A stretch of DNA of 64,000 nt from Hirudinaria manillensis (taxonomy: Eukaryota > Annelida > Clitellata > Hirudinida > Hirudinidae). Each line of letters begins with the position of its first letter. The first letter of the stretch is position 1. The position numbers were made by a program, and so were the translations under genes. The stretch spans positions 12,251,001 through 12,315,000 of the forward strand of contig CM067529.1 of the NCBI GenBank assembly GCA_034509925.1, in the 5' to 3' direction. The notes under the pieces were generated by a model. The model was not told where the DNA came from. It saw nothing but the letters and a program-made list of their open reading frames with translations, and did not search any database. This document shows, one piece after another, positions 36,004 through 47,728 of the stretch.

Positions 36004-38768
36004 CATTTATTAATTTGTATTAATCAGTTTGTTAAAATTACAGAAGCAATTATGAAATGCAGGATCGAATCTGACCGAGATTTTGGTGAAGATGTACAAC
36101 ATGAGGGATAGGATGGACAGGTAGATCCTGATGCGCTCACCTCCGAACCTCTTCTTTATGTACTCGGGTAGGGTGCACACCTGTGCAGGTGGACAGACGG
36201 ATGGATGGATGGATGGATGGATGGATGGATGGATGGATAGGTGGATAGGTAAAGAAGATGAAAAGATGGTTAATGGACCATGTTCATTTATGGGATGCAA
36301 TAATACAGGCACTATTTTTAGGTTAAAACTATTTACATAATTCTCCAAGGATACTTGTGATACAGGATTATGGCAGGATTATTTTGAGTATTGCAGTGAT
36401 GCAACGGATGGATGGATGGATGGATGGATGGATGGATGAAAGGAAGAATAAAGGAAAGAAAGTAAGCCCGGTCATGGCTTGCCATTAGCAGTAAAGGTGT
36501 GAAAGAAATCGATCAAGCACGACAAGACTAATCCTAACGTTTAATTAAATATTCGAGACTCGATTAATATGTTAATGAACGAATGCATCGGGTCTCTGTT
36601 GGCCTCTGCAGCAAGAAAAGCAAAAGTCTAAGAATGCAGGATGAGAAATCTGAAGTGAGTGGATTCAGACGGTAGCCGAAAATAGAAGGAGGATGTAAAC
36701 AGAAGGCGCATCATCGCATCCTCGCAGCCTCCGCAGCCAGGACAGACTCTGCTGTCTTAGGAATCACTTTTTGTTTGGTCCACATTTGAAAAATGGAAAA
36801 GCATAGGAATTGAAAGACGGTTTTGGAAGGTTCATTAAGTTCATTATTGTTATGATTATTATGACATTCAATGTGGTGTATTCATAGGCTCCATTTGGAA
36901 AACTAATTAATTAATGTGTACCTATGCATGCATGCATGGATGGATGGATGGATGGATGGATGGATGGATGGATGGATGGATGGATGGATGGATGCAGGGC
37001 CATATTTAAACATGAACAGTGAAACAGTACAAATTTTTTTAAAATCAGTTTTTGCAAATTTTGTATAATAGCAACGATTTTTTTTTAAATATTTAATTAT
37101 ATTAAATTATATATAACACTTTTGAAATTTGGGTTATTTCATGATTCTAGGGAGGGGAGTTAAATATTGCCCTAAATGGAGGAAAGGATGTATCAACCAC
37201 AGAAGAACAGCAGAACTGGCTATTAAGACGATGATGATGATGACAATGACGATGACGATGATGATGACGGTGATGATGATGACGGTGATGATGACGATGA
37301 TGACTCACCCCACTGGCTATATAGACTGGCAGGAATACCCAGCCAAGTAATTGCAAGAGTATGCAAGCCTGAAAGAAAATACATTACAGTCACCATTTTC
37401 ATCATTTGCATTTCACTATCATCATCATCACCATCATCGTCGTCGTCATCGTCACTATAGGTGTCATCTCCATTAACATTGTCAATGTCCAATTCCATTA
37501 ATGCCATAGCCTAATCCAGGAGAAGCCATCTTTGCATCTAACACCACCACCATCATCATCATCATCATTTGTCTCATCGTTTCTGCTATCACTATTTTAT
37601 GATTATGATGGTGATGAAGACGACGATAATGATGATGACAGTGATGATGGTGATGACAAGAATCAGTGATAGAATTCTTGATTGATCCCATCTAATAAAA
37701 CTCTTCAATCAAGAGCTTTTGTTTTCTGCTGAGCTCACAAGACGTTCCAAGTCATCATCACCATCATCATCATCACTACCAACATCACCATCACCATCAT
37801 TATCACCATCATCATCATCACTATCAACATCACTATCATCACCATCACCATCATCATCATCACAGTCACCATAAACACCCAAAGAACCATCATCTGAACC
37901 GATGATGTTATTTCCATTTCAGAATTCCTCTTCCTAAGACTTACATTCAGTTCAAATGCCCCTACGGCGATGCCAGAGGCTGCCCCGGATCCTGCCAAGC
38001 CGATGAAATGCTCGCTGCCGATGTTGCTGGCGAATAGGGACGCACCGACCTAGGAAAAACGGTTGTAATTGGCCGGCGATGTAGTTAATATTATTAACTA
38101 CACTTAAAAATAAATCATAGTTAATATTGTTATAAGCTAATAATAAAAATAAATCATGTTTAATGATATTATTCCTTAATAATACAAATAAGTCACAAGT
38201 TTTCTTTTTCCAATGAACTCACTGGCAACCAGGTCATGAATCTTCCAGCCAGAAAGTAGCCATTGACTGTATTCCTCCTACTCCTAAGCATGGCCTAAGG
38301 ACAAAATAATTAGCATAATTAATGCAGTAATAAATTTAATAATGATGTCATCCCTTAACCACCAATCAGAGAAAAGTGGGAAATATCTAGGTCAATCGCT
38401 TGACCAATCACCCGATTGGAATTCCGAATGTTTATATTCGTGTGCATGCTACATTGACCTAGATTCTAGAAAAGCAGTCAGCAACCAAGTACATTACTAA
38501 TCAAAACAACTTCCTATTTGAAAACATGCAATTTTTAACGACATCTATCTTCTGATTTATAAAATTTAATAAAATTATGATATGGCTTAAATAATTAAAG
38601 TTAAATGTTGTGGAAATCATTGAAATTTTGAAAAATAAATAAATTATAAAATAAAATTATATGAAATTCTGCTTTGCCACATCCTTTATCTAATTCACAA
38701 ATTCATGTCAAGCACTTCAAAGAGTTTCATTTCAAGAGCATCACAAACACATTGGTAAACATGGATGG

Positions 38769-38804
<36 letters not shown>

Positions 38805-39864
38805 ATGGATGGATGGATGGATGGATGGATTGGTAAACATTTTGACAGGGAATCGTGACAAATCATAAACAGTTGCAAATGTTTGACATAAAAGAATGTT
38901 GTATCTGTTGTGACGATGAAACGTGATCACTATAGGAACGTATCATCTATAGTATCCAAATACATAACAACCATACAAAGAAAACGTCATTATTATTGGG
39001 CTACAATATTATCAATATACAACGTTAAACAATATATTTTATAATATATAAAAAAAAGTACAATAATAAGCTAGTACTGAATCAAATACTAAGTTAACTT
39101 AAAAGTAAGTAAACTTATGTTTGCTATAATAATAATAATAATAACAATAACAATAATAAGAAAACGTCATTATTATTGGGCTACAATATTATCAATATAC
39201 AACGTTAAACAATATATTTTATAATATATAAAAAAAGTACAATAATAAGCTAGTACTGAATCAAATACTAAGTTAACTTAAAAGTAAGTAAACTTATGTT
39301 TGCTATAATAATAATAACAATAATAATAATAATAATAATAACTTATCAATTATCATAATTGTTCAACAGATAGCAGATAAGGCATTGGTCAGCATCCATA
39401 GCTTGGTGCAGTGCTTGGTGCAATATTTGGCCAAAGTACACTGAATCTATCTGGGGCAGTCATGGCTCGTGCTGAATAACCCATTTTGTGGAAAATAATA
39501 GTAATATAACTAATAATAATAATAATAGTAATAACTAATAATATAATGTCTTAAATATCATTCCTTAACTAATTATTAATTACTAATTTAACTAATTCAT
39601 CGCCGATAAACTTTCTGAAAGTGGGCAACGTCATGATGCAACTCGTACGCAATCATGACGCAATGCAACTCTTTAATGCAACGCTACTAATGCAACCCTT
39701 TCCTTGAGCTTATTTTCAAATTAAATACGAAATATATTCCCATAAATACTTGAAATTCAGTGATAATTACGTAAGAAACTCACGTATATTCCGGCTCCAA
39801 TCACGGCCAAAAAATAGAAACCGATTGCCACAAAATCCCACAAATGCAACCTTTGGGCGGTCAT
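30633..39864 (-). CDS. SLC5-family sodium/sugar or myo-inositol cotransporter (SGLT/SMIT clade), 15 exons
   Basis: SLC5 carriers couple sodium entry to uptake of sugars or inositol at the plasma membrane. Coding exons are 39864-39784, 38294-38223, 38049-37945, 37368-37309, 36180-36076, 34997-34892, 34492-34412, 34305-33893, 33526-33391, 33231-33124, 32763-32613, 32378-32210, 31998-31783, 31419-31110 and 30910-30633. All phases agree and give 796 residues (human members are about 660-720). Family motifs include [100 protein letters not shown] and [18 protein letters not shown]. Local similarity is highest to SLC5A11 and SLC5A3 ([32 protein letters not shown]), so inositol is a plausible substrate. 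The expected 14-helix core is visible, ending in a last helix near the C-terminus preceded by FVEWFCGL. Exon 8 encodes an enlarged extracellular loop. Confidence 0.93.
31499..31783 (-). other. SLC5 intron 13 DNA with short GCCTTAG/CTAAGGC words
   Basis: This part of the intron between exons 13 and 14 contains several copies of the word TTAGCC or GGCTAA (31490-31670), giving small inverted repeats. No exon is seen. Confidence 0.35.
32540..32568. repeat. (GA)n microsatellite in SLC5 intron 11
   Basis: A pure GA run follows an ATT run, about 45 bases beyond the exon 11 donor in transcript orientation. On the transcript it is (CT)n. Confidence 0.9.
33028..33114. repeat. (TTA)n microsatellite in SLC5 intron 10
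   Basis: A long TTA array begins within ten bases of the exon 10 donor and runs into a GAT run. The Ile-rich and Asn-rich frames across it are artefacts. Confidence 0.95.
34485..34590. repeat. 58-base-offset tandem duplication of the exon 7 acceptor region
   Basis: The sequence AAGCCACCTGGCGAATGAAATA, covering the first bases of SLC5 exon 7 and its acceptor, occurs at 34486 and again at 34544, followed both times by related AT-rich sequence. The second copy carries an intact-looking acceptor (TTCGCCAG|GTGGC on the minus strand). Confidence 0.9.
34620..34886. repeat. CAT/CAC-rich array in SLC5 intron 6 with an embedded copy of the exon 6 end
   Basis: Imperfect (CAT)n with CAC and CAA variants runs through the intron; on the transcript it reads (GAT)n. 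At 34693-34721 it contains 29 bases identical to 34890-34918, which is the last 27 coding bases of exon 6 and the donor GT. The two copies are 197 bases apart. Confidence 0.9.
35050..36003. repeat. AT-rich trinucleotide arrays in SLC5 intron 5
   Basis: (ATT)n runs occupy 35055-35166 and 35967-36003 and an (AAT)n run 35717-35792, with CAT runs near 35315-35355 and 35878-35900. No exon or nested gene is visible. All lie between exons 5 and 6 of the minus-strand SLC5 gene. Confidence 0.9.
36193..36993. repeat. Three (GGAT)n arrays in SLC5 intron 4
   Basis: GGAT arrays occur at 36193-36240, 36402-36438 and 36938-36993. On the transcript they are (ATCC)n. The first ends about twelve bases from the exon 5 acceptor, so it may act as the pyrimidine tract. 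Confidence 0.9.
38759..38830. repeat. (GGAT)n array in SLC5 intron 1
   Basis: About 17 GGAT units, one with GGAC, lie in the intron between exons 1 and 2. The frames reading through it are artefacts. Confidence 0.9.
38980..39325. repeat. 180-base tandem duplication in SLC5 intron 1
   Basis: A unit beginning AAAACGTCATTATTATTGGG at 38981 recurs at 39161. The copies are nearly identical over about 160 bases and differ by a one-base indel in an A run and by the length of the terminal AAT/AAC repeat. This suggests a recent duplication, with slippage between the AAT-rich ends a likely cause. Confidence 0.95.
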
Positions 39865-40175
39865 GTTCTTAACTGTGTGAGCTAATTAACCTCAGACGGT
39901 AATTCAAAAGACCAACAAAATATGAAATCCGATGAGTTTTGAGCTCAGAAAATATGACTTGTTCAGTTCAAATGTTCAATTTCAGCCAAGAAAATACAGT
40001 CTTTAGTCAATAGTCGAATGAGTATTTTTGGATAACTCAATTCTTTTGATTCTTAAAACACGAATTAACACCGGTACGAAGAAAACGTTAAAGTAGGAGA
40101 ATTCAAAAACAGTCCTATTATAATATCAGCCGCTGTCCGGTCTTAAGTCGTATGCGTTCAAACGGCCCCTCCGCT

Positions 40176-40186
40176 TCTATTTATAG
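40176..40186 (-). promoter_or_regulatory. TATA box of the SLC5 gene
   Basis: On the minus strand CTATAAATAGA matches the TATA consensus. It lies about 310 bases upstream of the start codon and predicts a start near 40150 and an unspliced leader of about 285 bases. Confidence 0.5.
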
Positions 40187-43100
40187 CGAATGTTACGGAA
40201 ATTTTTAGATTTTCAAAGCGGTTTCCGAAGCCTATTAGGACTCAATTGGCAGCGTTTCTTAGAATAATTTGAAGGAAATTATGATTTGAATAGGATTCAG
40301 TGCAAAACAATTGAATAAATTGCGGAATAAAATAGATCCCAAGACGTCTAAAGACTCCATGCCGACTTATAGCAATGTGCAAAGCGTGTATGGAAACGAG
40401 TAAAAGTAAGCAGACTATTGAATATTATTTTTATTCTTATGTTGTATATGATACTTTTAAATTTAAAAGTAAAAATTTATTTAATGTCCTTATTCTAAAA
40501 TAATTTATATATTTAATATGATTAATGTCAGCCTAATCCCTCCGTTTCTTTACTCCAGGATGTCATTACTAGAAGATTAGGACAGAATTTCTCAACATCT
40601 CTACATTTGCTATCGATCATAATTATTTATAAATCAATCAATTGATAGTGAAAATTTTGAAAGAGCTACAAAATACTTTAAGATTTATTTGTGTATCTGT
40701 GAGTGGCATCGTAAAAATTCTTTTTATTCCGAATTCAACTACCGTCGAAAGAGATTCTTAAGTCACCAAGTCGTAATTAATTAGGGACGCATTGTTATCT
40801 TGCCGAGAGCTCCAGATATCAATCCGTGTCTAAATTATTGAAGAATGTCTGATGATGAATAGACCAGATAAATCATTGGAAAATTCCAAAAGATTTGGTG
40901 AGAATTGGGCTGCATAGCAAGCATGCCGTAATAATTAAAAAGTATTTTTTAATATGCTTAATTTTAAGTAATAAATTAACTATCACCTATAAAATTAATT
41001 CAATCTAAATCCTAATAATATTTACAAAAGCAGGTTGACGCTACATAAATTCACTGCTAGAAAATGTGGGGCCATATCGTGCGATATGCAAATATGGTGC
41101 TTAATAGACAGCTTGGTGATTGAGAAAGCTTTGGTTGGGAGCCAAGTTTGGGTCCATTCATGGCTTTCGAAATCAATAAACAAAAATCCAATACTTAATT
41201 TTCTTGAACTAGTTTCTTTTCAATGTAAAATAAAAGGAGTTTTGATTTTTGGAAAAAGTTTATTCATGGTTTCTAATTTGTTTTGAAAATATAATTGTGA
41301 TTGAAAATATATTAATGACGTGAATTTTAATAATATGATCATATGCTTACTTTCTAAATTTAACCTTTGACAAAGCCATCCAAATTTAAAAAAACAACAA
41401 AGATGTGGCAAATAAACTGACTATATTAAAACAACAATTTAAATATATTAATTGACTAGTTTAAAAAATGCGATCAAATATTAATGCGCCCCTCAAGAAT
41501 GTATTGTTGAAGCAAGTTACAACTTGCGGTCACCGGCCTTTGACAAAGGACTATTCGAAATTGGCATTTCCTACTTGGTACATCCAATATATTGTTTATC
41601 TAGTAGCGCCCTCTTCCTGGTTTATAAGAAATTTCAAGTAACGTAATCCTAGCCTTAAATTAAACCCTAATCCTAAGCTTAACCTTAATCCCATCACGAG
41701 TAAAACCAACAGAAGTACCTTTTCATATCCGTTTCCATATCCTGTTAAACATTGGCCTTCCCCAAGGTTGTACATTGTACATTGTACGTCGTACATTGTA
41801 CGTTATACAACCACATCGCATAACCAAGGTTACAAAAGGTTTTAATGTTTTGAGGCAAAAGTTCCGCGATATTTTTTTATGACTTCTTTCTGTTCCTATT
41901 CTTAGATGGGACCAAATAAATCCCTCGCTTTGAGAAAAGAAAATGCATTCTACTAATTTGGAGACATAAAAATTGCCGAAAAAGTAACTGAATTGCGCAT
42001 AAATTGTATTACCAAATTAAATATTCAATATATATATCGGTTATAGAAAATAAATGCTTTATTAGGCTGCCCAATTTATTTTTAAAATGATCGCTAGAAT
42101 GAACTAAGAACGTGTTGATGTGCGCTAAAATAACACGGAGAGATTATAAATTTGCCAGATCTCAGTTGTTTACGATGGCATAATTAATACCAGGGCTTGG
42201 GGTTAAGGTAGGGTAAAGTCTCCAAATTCGCTGCCCGTGATTTGGCTCGTGTCTGTCATTAATGCCGATAGGAAATCATTTTCAGTAACATTAGATGTAA
42301 TTATTCTCAGTAATTAGTAACTAGTCGTACAGACAACTCTAGATAGAAACAAAAAGACAGACAGACTGATATCCATAGTTCGTGATATTTTTGGCAGCAT
42401 TCAGGTAGCATTCTTGGGGCATCATTAAGACTTAGGAACGTTAAAACGAAAAACAAAGACGATTTTTTAAAAATCTCAGACAAAGTTTCAAGAACGAAAT
42501 AATCCAGGCCGTTGGCTGTTGTTTTTACGATGTGATTTTTAATAATAAACAACTTTTCCTTCATAAAGAACACGGTTTCTCCAGCAAAAGATGAGGAATT
42601 TATGTTTATCCCAAACATCGGAACCTGTTTTATTTTTTGTTTTGGTTCATTTATTTATATATTTTTTTGCATCAATTGCGTTGCAGCATTAAGAAATCGC
42701 AACTATATGGTATTAATAACCATAATTAATATACTAATTAGTAGTTTCTTTATTGCAAAAGTTCATATATCATAGTAAATTATGATTTATCTCCAATTAA
42801 ATTGCATTTTGTCTCGTATTATTAGAAATTATTTATAGAAATTTTTCTTCCGTCTATTCAATCCACAAATATAAAATATCGTCAGAGTGTAATTAAGGTA
42901 TAACCTTTTAAAGTTTCAAGAAGGAACTAAATAAACTCTGACAACTTCACAATAAACTCAGTCCCTGCCAAAAACGTAATGAGATAATTTAGCCTGTTGC
43001 TTTTTAAAATGTTTGTTAAATAATCACATATTTTTAACAGTTCTACAATTATTTAGGATTTAATGCAACATTGAAACAAATTAGGAGATTGAATTTCATT

Positions 43101-43500
43101 GTTTATGATTTCAAACCCAACTTTAGAGCCATTAAAAATAAAAGTGAGATAACATGAGCTTTTCCGTGCAAAAGAAATATGGTTGCTTTCTGTTCCTGGC
43201 TAATTAGTTATCTAATTTGTATCTCTGAAAACAAATCAACAAAACCACTTATTTAGATAGATCCTATACGCATCTTGATCAGTTCTTTTTATAAATTATT
43301 AAACTGCCATCCCATCTAAAAAAAAATTCACAATATTATAAAGCCAAGATAGTTTTAAATTAAAAATGAAATCGGTCTTACTTATTAAAACTCCTGAATT
43401 CTTACTTGTTGATAAACAGAAAGCACCTAAAAGACTGCTTGGGCGTTCCGTTATTTATCGCCGTCAATAGGCCGGCTCTAAGGACTTTAATCTTCTTTAC
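40187..43500. other. Head-to-head intergenic region between SLC5 and PPM1E/F-like genes
   Basis: The region is AT-rich. Open frames at 41035-41286 (+), 41220-41411 (-) and 42307-42618 (-) show no family similarity. A short run of GTACATT/GTACGTT units lies at 41770-41810, and degenerate CCTAA-like words lie at 41645-41695. Regulatory sequence for both genes is expected here, but I can name none. Confidence 0.45.
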
Positions 43501-43523
43501 TTTTAAACGTTTGAAATTTGAAA

Positions 43524-46500
43524 ATGACTGATAAGTTAAAATCTCTTCTAAAGAAAACATTCGTAGACGCCGACATCAAAAAAGATGCTTTGAACGTTCA
43601 GGAAACGAATATAAGGCATGCCGTGGCTGCCAATACCGTCTTTGATCATCCATCCAAGTGGCTTCTTGAGGAAGAATTGGAGAATCAGTGCATTGACTGG
43701 GTTTATCAGTTCCTGATCTCAAAGTAAAGATTTTGATTTTTTGTGATCTTTTGGTGATTCTAGATGGTTTACATATTATTTGGTTACGATTTTAGCTTAG
43801 CTCTAGCTTGGCTTTGCATTATTGTTTCTTCTGAAACATTGAGATTATATCATTTAGCATTAATATATAATAAGATCAGATCGTTTAATCAGAGTTTAGT
43901 TACCCTTACCATGACCAAATTATTATAAAAAAACTTTACTCTGAATATAAATTGGTTATATTGATAATTTATATTAAATCAATTCTTAACGAGCCTCTGG
44001 ATTTCAATGCTGTACAATTTTTTATAAGGTGTCTGCTTCAAAAATCTGATTTTTCCATTTTAACCATTCTCTGAGATCTTACATTTGAAGATGGGTTTCC
44101 TGTCGTGCTAGACATGCATCTGTTGGGGAAAGTGCTTTTTGGAACTGAATTTTCTAAACAAACCTCGATAATTAAAGGAAAAAAATGTTGCTTTGGATGT
44201 ATTTTTATTTAAAAAGAATTTTATTCACACATCTTTTAAAACCTTTGGACTGTTTCGGAGTAAGAGATGTTGCGTTTCAGTGGATTAAAAGATATATAAA
44301 ATAATAGACATTTAAAAAGATTATTTGGATATTTAAAGATTATTTAAATTATTTATTTAAATATTTGGTCTCAAAGTATAATGTTAAATTCGTTATGTGG
44401 TTTATTATCATTTTATTTATTTTTCAATGATTTAAATTCATTGAATTAAAAAAAAATCCAACAAAATCTCAGAATTTAATTTCTCATAAGGATTTCTCTC
44501 TCTCTCTTGGCATTTCTTTGTGATCGTTCAGTGCATTCTGACTTTTTAGCAGTTGTTTTGATTTTTTGATTAAAGTTAAAAATTTACTGACAAAAATAAA
44601 TAAATAAATCAAATAAATTCAAAATAAATAAATAAATAAATCAAATAAATCCAAAATGTATTCATAAGAAATTGTCAAAGTCTCAATTGTTGGATGTCAT
44701 TACATTCTGTCATGACATGCAGAAAGACATTCATTAATCAAGTTTCAAGAAAATGTTTATTGAACAAATAATAATAAATAATAATAATTATAATGATAAT
44801 AATAATAATAATAATAATTTTAAATGATTTTTAAAAAATAATAAATAATAATAATAATTTTAAATAACAAAATTTTATTGTTGATATTTTTTTCTGCCAG
44901 AATTTCTTTTGATTGTGGTTCAAGTTCAGTTCAGTACTTTTTAAATCAATTTAAAATTACGTTTTTCTTGATTTTTTTTTAAATTTTATTTTTAATTCAA
45001 ATAATTTTAACTTCCTCCTTTTAAAATAATTAAAATATTAAATCATCAATTGCTTCATTATTTTTTAAAAAATAATTAAATCATCATTTTATTCATTTAT
45101 TTTCCCTGCAAATTATTTCATTTCTAAACTCCTTGGAGATAATAATATTCGGATAATTTCGCGATTATAATTCGGTTGGAATTTAAGATCTGAATTATGT
45201 TTGTACGACTTTGTTATGTTGCTTGTACTGGTGGCAGTACTGTGGCTTGTACTGGTGGCAGTACAAGCAGAGCCACAAGTGAACGCAACCCATCTCTGAA
45301 GAGACCATCCAGAGAGTGTCAGTTAACCTGCAAACCTACTGTACTGTTTTTTACTCAGCAATACTGGGTAGTTTCTCAAAGTTGTTGTTGTTGTTGCCAT
45401 TGTTGTTGCTACTGCTGCTGTTGTTGTTGTTTACTAACCAACTTCTCGTGGTTTGATAAGGTTTTTTTTTAAAGTCACAAAAGGATTTTTAAGATAAAGT
45501 TTGGAGTCGTTCAGTTTATCCAATATGGACTGATCCATTTTTCTTATTGGCCAAGGCTGTTTATGATGATCATTGAATTTAATTAATGTGATAATGAATG
45601 CATATGTAGGTCATTGAATGCATATGTAGGTCATTGAATGCATAAGTAGGTCATTGATAATGAATTTGTGGTTGAATAATCATTGAATGTTGGTCGAACA
45701 ATCTCAATTTGTTAAATTTATGAGATTTTACAGATCTAATTTGCGTGGGCTGCCATCATCATCATCATCATCATCATCATCGTCGTAGCCACAGTTATCA
45801 TTATCATCATGATCACGACAGATCTTGATTGTTATTATAATCTATAGGTTTTTAATTCACTGGCTTTCTTTAGTTTAAAAACATTTCGTGGTAGGCCCGC
45901 CCAAGACATGTCCATGGTGAGACGTATTAGGCTTAAGACAAGTTAGGCTTAATACATGTTAGGCTTAAGACAAGTTAGGCTTAAGACATGTTAGGCTTAA
46001 GACATGTTAGGTTTTATGGAGAATCGTGCACCATTGAATGTCTGACGGGTTTTTTTTATTAGCAGGAAGGGGTGTTGTTACGAAGGTGTACTTGTGGTGA
46101 TAGTGATGATGATGATGATGACGACGAAGATGACGGTGGTGATGATATTGATCGAGCCAACTGCTAGATGGTCTGATGATGATGTTGGTAATTGTCCACT
46201 GGCTTCTTCTTTTTGCAAGTTAAATATTTAAATGAATATTTAAACGAATAATTATTTGTGTATTTAATTTCATGCATGAAAATTATATATTTTGTTTATA
46301 ATGTCAAGTGATGTACATTTGTAGTGTGTAATTGTATTTAAACAGGTGTTGGTTTTGTTGTTGTTGTTGTTATTATTATTATTATTGTTACCATGGCAAT
46401 CTAACACTACCATTGTTATTATTATTATTGTTGTTGTTATTGTTGTTATAATTAATGTTGCATTTTATTAGAAACCTTGATAATTATTTTTTTTGAATTT

Positions 46501-47647
46501 TGTAATTGTTCTTTTTCTTCTTATCATCCTCGTCTCTTCCTCACCAGACGACCAAACTTTCTCTATCACCTCGATGGATATTGTTCTAATTTTTTTCGTT
46601 GAATGGGGGAATTCCCTCGTCATTTGATTGATTGACTGATTGATTGATTGATTGAGGGAGTCATTAATGATTGTTAATCGTTCCTATTGATTGATGGTCG
46701 TTTAAAAAAGAGTCTCATTGATTGGGATGAAATTATTAGTGGAACAACCGATCAGTTTGTGACTCCGATGGTCACCGTGGCAACCCAGCATGTGGATCAA
46801 ACATTGCTGGTGGATGTGGTTGCAAATGATTTTCCTTTGCAAGAACAACAATCACAACGAGCAATCGTCATCAATAATTATTATTAATATTATAATAATA
46901 ATAGTTAATTATTGTTACTATGGCAATCTAATACCACCATTGTTATTATTATAATTATTATTATTATATAATAATATTATATTGTTATTTATTATATAAT
47001 GCCATGAAGTGGGTCAACAGATGTGATAAATTATTATTATTATATAATAATATTATATTATTATTTATTATATAATGCCATGAAGTGGGTCAACAGATGT
47101 GATAAATAATAATATATATAATATTGTTATCATCATCATCATCATCATCAACAGTCATCATCCTACCTGATTGACCACAGCATTGCATACAACTGTTGAC
47201 CCACTTCGTGGCAAATGTTTGCGGACCGCATTGATCCCGAGCGAAACGTCGAATGAGTCATAATAATTAGCATGAATAATTAGCATAAATAATTAGCATA
47301 AATAATTAACGACGGTGACGTCTACAGTTAGCATTCTCCTAAAAATATTAGCAATTAGTAATTAACATAAAAAAATAAATAATAATAAATGAATAAATAA
47401 TGATGATGATGATGATGACAACTTCATTGAGCATTTCATTTGTATTTATGTCCTGCATTTTTATGTGCAGGGAATTCCCCGAGCGATGGGCTGCCAAGTT
47501 GTCCAACATGACCACGGTCAGGGTCTTCTCTGATGCCAAGGAGCTGGAAAAGCTGAAGAACTGCCAGGGAGGAGCCAACAGTAATTAACATATTATTAGC
47601 ATATTCAGCTCCTTAATCAGCATAATGCCATTCAGCATCTCATTAGC

Positions 47648-47728
<81 letters not shown>

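Larger units (their letters stand above)
43724..47470 (+). other. PPM1E/F-like intron 1 with several minisatellites
   Basis: This first intron is AT-rich and holds the minisatellites described separately, a direct repeat of GCTTGTACTGGTGGCAGTAC at 45221 and 45245, and GAT/CAT and TTG runs. The open frame at 45197-45472 is a by-product of the repeat. No nested gene is seen. Confidence 0.5.

Noticed and set aside
41640-41700. Possible interstitial telomeric repeat (CCTAA-like words)
   Set aside because: The units are irregular (AATCCTAG, AACCCTAAT, TCCTAAGC) and do not form a tandem hexamer array.
43524-43727. A stand-alone 67-residue gene at the start of the phosphatase locus
   Set aside because: A donor just before the stop joins it in phase to exon 2, giving a continuous peptide that resembles the PPM1F N-terminal region.
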